A DNA stretch of 64,000 bases from positions 176,052,556-176,116,555 of the forward strand of contig CP136067.1 of NCBI GenBank assembly GCA_032622095.1. Direction: 5' to 3'. This DNA is from Siphonodentalium dalli. Its lineage: Eukaryota > Mollusca > Scaphopoda > Gadilida > Siphonodentaliidae. Below, one piece after another: positions 57,580 through 64,000 of this stretch. The translations under genes and the position numbers were made by a program. The notes beneath the pieces were generated by a model that searched no databases, was not told the origin of the DNA, and saw nothing but the letters and a program-made list of their open reading frames with translations. Each line of letters begins with the position of its first letter. The first letter of the stretch is position 1.

Positions 57580-57938
57580 CCCTTTACCCAACAAACCGGC
57601 CAAAATCGGCCAAATAAAGCTTCAACAGCCTGAAATATCTTCGGTCTGTCTCAATAGAACCATACAAATATGGATATCATTGGAACCGGCTCCTTGACCA
57701 CATTGTGATAGTTACAGTTATGCCCTGTGCCAATGCATTCTCTTATATAAGAGAATGCATTGGCTTAAACAAAATCTTTTTTTAACACTTTTTACCATTT
57801 TTTCTTACATTCTTTAACAATTTTATAATTTTTAATGTGTTAAGCCAATGCATTCTCTTATATATGCGAGGCGACCTATGGTCGACTCGCATATATAAGA
57901 GAATGCATTGGCACAGGGCCGTTCTGTTGGGTAAAGGG
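57580..57938. mobile_element. piggyBac-like MITE with two hairpin modules
   Basis: Left TTAA at 57576-57579; the right TTAA is split by the insertion at 57942. The termini are CCCTTTACCCAACA and its inverse. It contains a loop-less mini-hairpin (57725-57771) and an intact module (57842-57917) around the shared AT-rich spacer, the most complete two-hairpin form in this family. Confidence 0.85.
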
Positions 57939-57941
57939 TTA

Positions 57942-58179
57942 TAGGGGTACTGTACACTATATCCAGCCATTTATGGGACCATCTCCTTTTATACTAAACA
58001 TAATATAAGCAACAAATGAATTAATTTGAGCCACGGATTAGCGCAAAATACACTCATATCACGCGGTGCAAACAATATGGTAATTATAATGAACATGGAT
58101 TTCATTTGTTACATGCATTTTGTTGAGTATAAAAGGAGATGGTCCCATAAATGGTCGGATTTAGTGTACAGTACCCATT
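57942..58179. mobile_element. TA-flanked MITE inserted in a TTAA target
   Basis: TA at 57940-57941 and 58180-58181. The inverted ends are TAGGGGTACTGTACAC and GTGTACAGTACCCATT, with arms of about 55 bp that include GGGACCATCTCCTTTTATACT. Removing it with one TA gives GGGTTAAGTG, restoring the right TTAA of the 57580 element. It therefore inserted later. Confidence 0.82.
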
Positions 58180-58452
58180 TAAGTGTTTCCCCTTTAGTTC
58201 TCATCCAACTGCAGTAACGTAGTGTTATGAACATAATTTTATGGCGATATACATGTACATATATATAGGCTAACCACCAATTAATTAATTATCATTGGAA
58301 ATTGCGCCTCAATAAATAACACACGTATAGCTTTATAAAATTTAAAAAATCAAGGATTAAACAATCGTGTTGTATAATCATGTGTGTTTCGATATGGGGT
58401 GCGTTGTTATATGAATGTATAACAAGCCGCTTCCTGTTTAAAGGTATACATA

Positions 58453-58911
58453 TGTGACCCGCCATATCAAAACCAGTCGTAAGTCGGGATTTTCTTACCC
58501 TGTGCCAATGCATTCTCTTATATATGCGAGTCGACCATAGGTCGCCTCGCATATATAAGAGAATGCATTGGCCTAACAATTTTTTATCATTTTTTTTAAA
58601 TAAATGTTTCTTACAATTTTTAGGACATAAAATAAAAAACATCCATTACCCTGCAGGGAGCCCCACACATATATCGAAGCATATCGAAGAGTGTCGTCTG
58701 CTCATGTTTGTCTGGGCCTCTGTATGGGTGAAATTATAAAATTGTTAAAGAATACAAGAAAAAATTATTAAAATTGTAAAAAATTGTTAGGCCAATGCAT
58801 TCTCTTATATATGCGAGGCGACCTATGGTCGACTCGCATATATAAGAGAATGCATTGGCACAGGGTAAAAAAAATCCCGACTTACGACTGGATTTGATAT
58901 GGCGGGTCACA
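58453..58911. mobile_element. TA-flanked MITE with paired inverted hairpin modules
   Basis: TA at 58451-58452 and 58912-58913. The termini run TGTGACCCGCCATATC, CAGTCGTAAGTCGGGATTTT and inverse. It holds two hairpin modules (58499-58576 and 58788-58866) in opposite orientations, with GGCCTAAC/GTTAGGCC borders facing inward and CCCTGTGCC/GGCACAGGG facing outward, so the whole element is a palindrome of palindromes. The backbone is unrelated to the TTAA MITEs. Confidence 0.88.
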
Positions 58912-58913
58912 TA

Positions 58914-59734
58914 TTAGTGAAGCGTCTAGTTTTAGAAATGAAAATGACGAAATTTGGAGTATCCAATAAAACGATTTTAAGAAAGTGGTGTTTGAAACTA
59001 GTTCAACACGGAAAGTATACTCTCAAACTGTAATTATACTTCCATGGTGTAACCAAGCAAGTCTATTGTTTTTCTATTGGTGCCGTTTTCCGTTTATTTG
59101 GAAATACTCAGAAACTAATGGCAGTAGGAACGCGAAATCTCTAGCAAATGTAGGCATCTAACGTCTACAGAAAATAAAGGTATCCGCATATCGGTCCTAT
59201 GTTTCTTGATGGAGTTATGGCCCTTTTACGATTATTTTTCATTATTATTATACTTAACCTTATTTTTCAACGCCTTAATCTTTGAAAGTATTGGGATAAG
59301 AAAACTCAAGGTTGGTAAGTATGTTGGGGTAAATGAGTTCTATGCCTTTCGCGCATAACGAATATTGTCCGCGTTTACCCCGCGGAGTTATCTCCCGTTA
59401 TATGAAAATATGTTATTTTATTATCTCGGAAATTATAAGGAGCAGAGCATCGAAAATTGGACCGTATGCACACCTCGTTATACCCTACTACCCACGGACA
59501 GCACGGGCATCAAAACTTGTGTCCGCGCTTTCCCCGAGTAGTTATAGGGACACAATATACATCAGGATGAATAAACCATGATTTTTTTGTTTTTATAAGT
59601 CCAGCGCTATTATTTTGTTTTATCGCAAGTTCCGAATGGAAAGAGTGATTGGGACCCGAATATACCGCTTAATTTTTTTTCTTCTCCCAGGCCTTTCTGC
59701 TATACGGGGAATGGTAAAATTGCACCTATTCTTC
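58914..59734. other. Non-coding stretch, nothing recognised
   Basis: No gene. Short CpG-rich phrases around 59350-59550 (TTTACCCCGCGGAGTTAT, CTTTCCCCGAGTAGTTAT) may be a diverged duplication. Confidence 0.45.
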
Positions 59735-60745
59735 CCGCCAAATCCGAACGGGTTAATTAAAGAGCAAGGTTATGCCGTAGCTGGTACATTGGGATACTCT
59801 ATGTACGCCCCCAAAGTTTGACCGCTATACTTTAAAAGTAACCAGTCCAACGGAGAATGCGAGTCGGTGTGGGTTGAGTCTTTTTGAAAATTCCACCGAA
59901 AATCTCAAAGGGGCAGAATTCAAACTTCGAGATCAAATTTTTTTGACGAGGACATCTGATGGGTGGTGTTCACGCGAATCTAGAGTGCAATTTTCTAATT
60001 TTCATATTGAACGGTTTACTCGTGACAGCGCTATATAACATAAATATGTATACTTAAGCAGTCTATCACTAACCTATTTTCAGCCCCAAATCCAAACGGG
60101 CTAATGAAGGAGCTAGTTTGTATGCAGGGGCATGTACGTTGGTATACTGTAGGTACGCCTCCAAAATTTGACCGCTCTACTATAGATGCAACTTGCCCAA
60201 CGGAGAGGTTGCGTCGGGGTGGGTTCAGACTTGGCAAATTCCACCGTAAACAAATGCGGAAAATTATTCCAAAAATCAAACATTGAGATGAAAACTTTTT
60301 GACGAGTGGACGTGGTTAGAAGTATCCACGAACAACTTTATTATGATTGTATAAGTTTTAGAGTGGACCATTTACTCCCGGTAGCGTGTAACGTTGTTAA
60401 CTGGTGATTTATATATTACTTAAATTCAAACGCACTCTTCTTGACGCCAAATTCAAACGGGCGTAACAAGGAGCAAGGCTAATCCATGAGCAGGTACAAC
60501 GATATACTATAGGTACGCCCCCAAAGATTCACTGCTCTATACTATGAAAGCAACATGCCCGACGTAGAGCGCGTACGCCCCAAACAGGGTCGAGCCATTT
60601 GGCAAATTCCACCGAAACTCGTAAACAGGAAAAAAATGGAAAATCGCGAATCAAGTGTTATATATTTTGAACACTGCATGTAGTATATACCGACAACATT
60701 AGTGCGATTTTCCAAGTTTTAGAACGGACGGGTGGACGCTCAGCT
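59735..60745 (+). repeat. About 355-bp tandem repeat, three diverged copies
   Basis: The copies start near 59735, 60084 and 60448 with CCAAATCCGAACGGG, CCAAATCCAAACGGG and CCAAATTCAAACGGG. Each continues with GGTACGCC-CCAAA-type, GCAAATTCCACCG and TTTTGACGAG phrases. About 75-80 % alike by eye. Short frames recur at equivalent places but carry stops; no protein family recognised. Confidence 0.75.
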
Positions 60746-61099
60746 AGCGTTATCGATTGTCATAGAGTTAACTCTCAACCACAGTTAACTCTCTATTACA
60801 GAGACGCTAACTACTCTGTGTAGCGATGACGCACTGAGACACATATGATATTAATTAACTAAGCGGTCTTTCCTCCGCCATTAAAACTTCTCAAATTTTC
60901 TGAATCCGAAACTGAATGAATTATCAAAAAAAATGTGAAATAACAGAGTTATGGTCCATTAATATGCTTTATATCCATTTGATCTACATGTAGATTACAA
61001 TATAATCAGACACGCCACATTTGGTGACTGTTGAGCATGAGTTGGATGTCATGGTGAGGGGTTCTAATTAGCCCTAAAATGTATCCATACCGAATAAAA
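60746..61099. other. Non-coding stretch, nothing recognised
   Basis: GTTAACTCTC-type phrases repeat at about 60768-60802. No gene. Confidence 0.45.
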
Positions 61100-61119
61100 C
61101 TGAACGCCTGGCTGGGGTG

Positions 61120-61200
61120 AACGGTGGCTCAGTTGATCAGGACCATGATGCATTAAACTGTCATTAATCATCCACACCGGGTCGAACCAAATGACATAAC
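61120..61200 (+). repeat. tRNA-derived SINE-like fragment
   Basis: GGTGGCTCAGTTGATCAG resembles an RNA polymerase III A box (TRGCNNAGYNGG), and about 50 bp later GGGTCGAACC resembles a B box (GGTTCGANNCC). A cloverleaf is not evident, so a tRNA gene is unlikely; a SINE head is possible. Confidence 0.35.
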
Positions 61201-61531
61201 ATTTGGAATATATATCTTATTTAGAAATGTCAATTCAAGTCCACCATCAGATCACAAAGCACCACTATGCATTCGCATGAAGAGGAACACATCTATACGC
61301 ATAACACATACATGGGATGGGATACCATGGAAGTATATCTGATTCCATGGAATCTGACCTCTAGTATATTACTCATATTATATACACTAAATGATATGTG
61401 TGGGCACATTTGATCGGAGCACAAGTTTCCGAAGTTATCGGAGCGCATCTACCCTGGCATTCAATTGATGATATAAATGAAACATTCATCCAGACTGACT
61501 GTACTGGATATCTAGAATCAGGACACTGGTT

Positions 61532-62653
61532 TTATAAATATATATTATTATCTGTATATATATCAGCATTATATATATTATTATCACGTTCGCACGTTAA
61601 ATAAATAAATCGTCTCTGAAACATCGGAATTATTCTGTGCAAAAAATAGATGCGTTCGATCGTCAAATCGGGGTTACTGAGACAAAAATGCATAGCGAAT
61701 CTGCACGGTGTTGCAAGCTGGCCTCCCACCGTAATACCCGATGTGTGGTTGGCGTGGCCCAATCCTACAACACGCGCGGCTATTCCGGTGATAAAAACGT
61801 CTTCAATAGGCACAATATGCAGGAATTCTATGACATCCAACAGCCGCACCAGACTACTCATCTCCAGCATATAGAATCCTCCGGTGACGTAAGGAGGGAA
61901 AAATGTGAATGGATATACATTTCTTGACACATACCATTTCTGAGTTGAATCCCTTACTACTGCACTTTTATATGGATAGACACCAAATATCCTATTGTTT
62001 GTAAGGCAATCTTTACGGGCAAGATGTAATAATAGCTTCATATCTACGTATTCGTCATCGTCAATCTTTACGATCTTTAATTTAAGTTGCTGGATATTCT
62101 CTCTTATCCATTTAAGTCCAGACAAAACTTTAAGAACAAGGCTGTCGTATGAATCGTCCGTTGAAACTTGAAGAATATCCCAATATCTGGAGCTTTCCTC
62201 CCCAATTAATGCATTATCTCCTTTGCCAACAACGAAAAATAACGATGTTTCTTCGCCGACAACTCCTCCCCATGTATCTCTGATAGCCTTTCTGAAATTG
62301 TACCGTCCATGACTCGAACATACCATAATAACAACAAAAACGCCTTTTTTAATCACAGGCGTAAGAATAATTTGCGTTGGAATGAAAAACTGGCGCAAAC
62401 CTCGTTTTGTGAAATATTTTCTTGCTTCTTCACTTTCGAGATCGTCCCGAATAAAATGTCCAAAAGGTGGCTTGTTTCTGGCACTTGAGGGGCAGATATT
62501 CTCATCTCCTTCTCCATTTCCATCGATATGCGAAATACTATTATTGGTAAAGAATAAGTTTAAGTGCAGGCTCACACCTATTATCAGTGGTATAGCAATT
62601 AAACCTGGTGTTCTCCACCTGACAAGCAGAGCGCAAACAGCTTCTCCTCTCAT
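61532..62653 (-). CDS. Beta-1,3-galactosyltransferase-like protein (GT31)
   Basis: Encodes 373 residues from the ATG at 62653; an upstream in-frame TTG at 62662 is not a start. It is a type II membrane protein: short Arg-containing cytosolic tail, membrane anchor at about residues 17-35 (GLIAIPLIIGVSLHLNLFF), then stem and lumenal GT31 domain. Family motifs are present: RKAIRDTWG (121-129), the metal-binding KIDDDEYVD (197-204 region, DxD type), FFPPYVTGGFYML (251-263) and IEDVFITG (283-290). Potential N-glycans at N37 and N302. It would transfer galactose or GlcNAc in beta-1,3 linkage to glycans in the Golgi; the exact sugar cannot be told. Length is normal for the family. The single coding exon is preceded by a splice acceptor. 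The tail is an odd repetitive DNNIY-rich stretch. GT31 genes are greatly multiplied in molluscs. Confidence 0.9.
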   Translation of the reverse strand: MRGEAVCALLVRWRTPGLIAIPLIIGVSLHLNLFFTNNSISHIDGNGEGDENICPSSARNKPPFGHFIRDDLESEEARKYFTKRGLRQFFIPTQIILTPVIKKGVFVVIMVCSSHGRYNFRKAIRDTWGGVVGEETSLFFVVGKGDNALIGEESSRYWDILQVSTDDSYDSLVLKVLSGLKWIRENIQQLKLKIVKIDDDEYVDMKLLLHLARKDCLTNNRIFGVYPYKSAVVRDSTQKWYVSRNVYPFTFFPPYVTGGFYMLEMSSLVRLLDVIEFLHIVPIEDVFITGIAARVVGLGHANHTSGITVGGQLATPCRFAMHFCLSNPDLTIERIYFLHRIIPMFQRRFIYLTCERDNNIYNADIYTDNNIYL

Positions 62654-62663
62654 CTCGCCCAAC

Positions 62664-62700
62664 TCTGTAAATAAGAAATAGCATGTCGCTAAACATAGAA
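62664..62700 (-). other. 3' splice acceptor before the GT31 coding exon
   Basis: On the minus strand, a T-rich tract ATTTCTTATTTACAG ends at 62665, 11 bases before the ATG at 62653. The exon would start AGTTGGGCGAG. It implies an intron in the 5' UTR, with a first exon and promoter further right. Confidence 0.55.
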
Positions 62701-62770
62701 TATACCTTCAGAATCAATATATCCTCATACAAATAGCTTTATATTGGACCTATACATATTGACATTATAA

Positions 62771-62914
62771 GTTATTGTGGTTGATTGACGGTAACATGGT
62801 GTGACATTGACGGCTTGGAGCCTATGTTCAACCGAGTCGCGCTAGCGACGAGGTTGAACATAGGCTCCAAGCCGTCAATGTCACACCATGTTACCGTCAA
62901 TCAACCACAATAAC
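62771..62914. repeat. Perfect palindrome, 63-bp arms, 18-bp loop
   Basis: The left arm 62771-62833 (GTTATTGTGGTTGATTGACG to TATGTTCAACC) and right arm 62852-62914 are exact reverse complements. The loop GAGTCGCGCTAGCGACGA is itself palindromic in its core. TAA and CGTA flanks allow a TA duplication. It lies about 110 bp upstream of the GT31 splice acceptor, presumably within its 5' intron. A very young MITE is the likeliest explanation. Confidence 0.92.
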
Positions 62915-63041
62915 GTATATGTTCCATTGACAGCCCTTTAATTTTGTGGTGACAGCTAGAATCAGTTTCATACTGGAACCGATGCGTCATATTATAGCAT
63001 TCTCATGTTTACGCTATAAACCCGTTGCGCCCCCCAGTGAA

Positions 63042-63049
63042 TGACGTCA
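63042..63049. promoter_or_regulatory. CRE-like TGACGTCA palindrome
   Basis: A perfect CREB/ATF-type octamer between the two minus-strand genes, downstream of the recombinase stop (63152) and upstream of the GT31 exon. It could belong to the GT31 promoter, but one octamer is weak evidence. Confidence 0.25.
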
Positions 63050-63151
63050 CGAAAAAATCAATAATGTAGTTTTATAAATAGAACAAGAAAATCACAGGAA
63101 GTTTTGAATGATCGTAGCACAATTTGTAAGTGGATTTCTCTTGATTTCTCA

Positions 63152-64000
63152 TCAATTATGTGGAGGACTGCCGACGTGAATGTTGTGAATGGTACATCCA
63201 CTAAACATTGGAGCTCCCATGTAATGTCCAGTGCTGTCGAGGGACATTTGGACGTTTTCAATGGATAGGCCTACTTTGTCCAAAACACCACCGCCATTTC
63301 CTGCAAATTTTTCAATTTGTTGTGTTGTTGTTGAACATTTTTGCTGTATTTGCCGAGTTATTTGAGTTCCCGACATTACTGGTCGAACTTGAGGAATGTT
63401 CATGTCATCATGAGGCGGACACGCAGATCTCGGATTTACGGGCGGATTGTATGGCACAAGTGAGTCACGTGAAACACTACCACCGATGGCCTCACCCATC
63501 GCCATTTTCTCCCTGTCAGAAACTCGTTGATACACAGAGAGGGACGAGACTGACTTATGCCCGGTTACAGCCATAATTTGTGATGGGCTGAAATTTACCC
63601 TGCCCAGAATTGTAACTCCTGTAACACGGATACTGTGATTGGTGTAACGTTTGGATATGAGGATTTTTTCGCTCAGGTTTGGCATGAAAAGACGGAGTTT
63701 ATCACGCCCTACTGGCTTATTTTGGTACCATATTTCACCAGGATAATCCTCGAAACTGTCTTTAGGATACTGCCAGAGACGTCCACATGCCGGATTTAAT
63801 TTCCTGAGGTAAGTTTCAAATGTTTTTACTGGACAGCTGTCATTTTCATCTAAGTCTGCGGGCATGTGACCAGAAAAAGTCTCTTTGTCGCCACCTCGGT
63901 GATTTTTTGTCAATTCGTCCTTTTTTTTAAGGACATATTTTCTGCCATCAGGATATTGGTGTATGGAAAATGAATCTTTGGTCATGAGTTCCATGTTTTC
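63152..64000 (-). CDS. Crypton-type tyrosine recombinase, C-terminal part
   Basis: The frame is open to the window edge (283 codons including the stop), so the N-terminal part is missing. Counting from the Met at 63994, catalytic-core signatures are ELTKNHRGG (27-35, with the beta-hairpin Lys), NHSIR (H120-x2-R123), TGHKS (H146) and SVYQR (nucleophile Tyr155). The first catalytic Arg would lie off-window. The order K, H-x-x-R, H, Y is that of tyrosine recombinases and matches the DUF3504/ZMYM2-QRICH1-like and Crypton group abundant in molluscs and other invertebrates. After the core is a variable tail ending in CTIHNIHVG. It would cut and rejoin DNA through a 3'-phosphotyrosine intermediate if complete. 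Whether it is a mobile Crypton or a domesticated gene cannot be decided here. Confidence 0.85.
   Translation of the reverse strand, partial: ENMELMTKDSFSIHQYPDGRKYVLKKKDELTKNHRGGDKETFSGHMPADLDENDSCPVKTFETYLRKLNPACGRLWQYPKDSFEDYPGEIWYQNKPVGRDKLRLFMPNLSEKILISKRYTNHSIRVTGVTILGRVNFSPSQIMAVTGHKSVSSLSVYQRVSDREKMAMGEAIGGSVSRDSLVPYNPPVNPRSACPPHDDMNIPQVRPVMSGTQITRQIQQKCSTTTQQIEKFAGNGGGVLDKVGLSIENVQMSLDSTGHYMGAPMFSGCTIHNIHVGSPPHN

Noticed and set aside
61120-61200. tRNA gene
   Set aside because: A- and B-box-like sequences are present, but no acceptor or anticodon stems could be paired; kept only as a possible SINE fragment.

Overview
This is a window of an animal nuclear genome, AT-rich, repeat-saturated and almost gene-free. 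It looks like a marine lophotrochozoan, most likely a mollusc, but that is inference: the evidence is a type II membrane GT31 glycosyltransferase preceded by a 3' splice acceptor, a Crypton-type tyrosine recombinase gene, a CR1-like retrotransposon with an N-terminal 2A-like motif, and very many short fold-back DNA elements. There are no operons, Shine-Dalgarno sites or bacterial genes. Only two reading frames look like conserved, unbroken genes. Both lie on the minus strand in the last 2.5 kb: a beta-1,3-galactosyltransferase-like gene (61532-62653) and the 3' part of a tyrosine recombinase gene running off the right edge (63152-64000).

Layout. 1-15.7 kb: non-coding DNA with nested fold-back elements, a 31-copy 32-bp array (7.9-8.9 kb) built from the end of a TTAA-flanked element, and a GC-richer block split by an 8-bp-TSD element (10.8 kb). 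15.7-22.0 kb: a piggyBac-like MITE abuts a decayed, 5'-truncated CR1-like retrotransposon with a 2A-like motif; a TA-flanked MITE interrupts its reverse transcriptase, and repeats plus a 3' retrotransposon tail follow. 22-31 kb: a 1.5-kb fold-back with a MITE nested in it, a GA microsatellite, and a 35-bp satellite cut by a TA-flanked element. 31-41.2 kb: a nearly complete two-ORF non-LTR retrotransposon (minus strand) lies between two copies of a 43-bp satellite that share the same leader. 43.7-48.5 kb: a giant imperfect palindrome with remnants of an unknown coding sequence in both arms. 49.6-54.1 kb: a second, 5'-truncated member of the same retrotransposon group, between 238-bp direct repeats. 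54.9-61.2 kb: TTAA, TA and 8-bp-TSD MITEs, several nested or back-to-back, and two tandem repeats. 61.5-64 kb: the two genes.

How the parts interact. Much of the structure is layered insertion whose order can be read from target sites. A TA-flanked element sits inside the TTAA target of an older MITE at 57.9 kb. Two TTAA elements share one TTAA at 28795. A TA element splits a satellite monomer at 26995. The most unusual recurring object is an approximately 80-bp palindromic module, with CCAAT-ATGCAT-TATA-like sequence in each arm, found in at least three unrelated MITE backbones and as a free cluster. Boundaries of fold-backs, tandem arrays and inferred retrotransposon ends were placed by eye and may be off by several bases to tens of bases.
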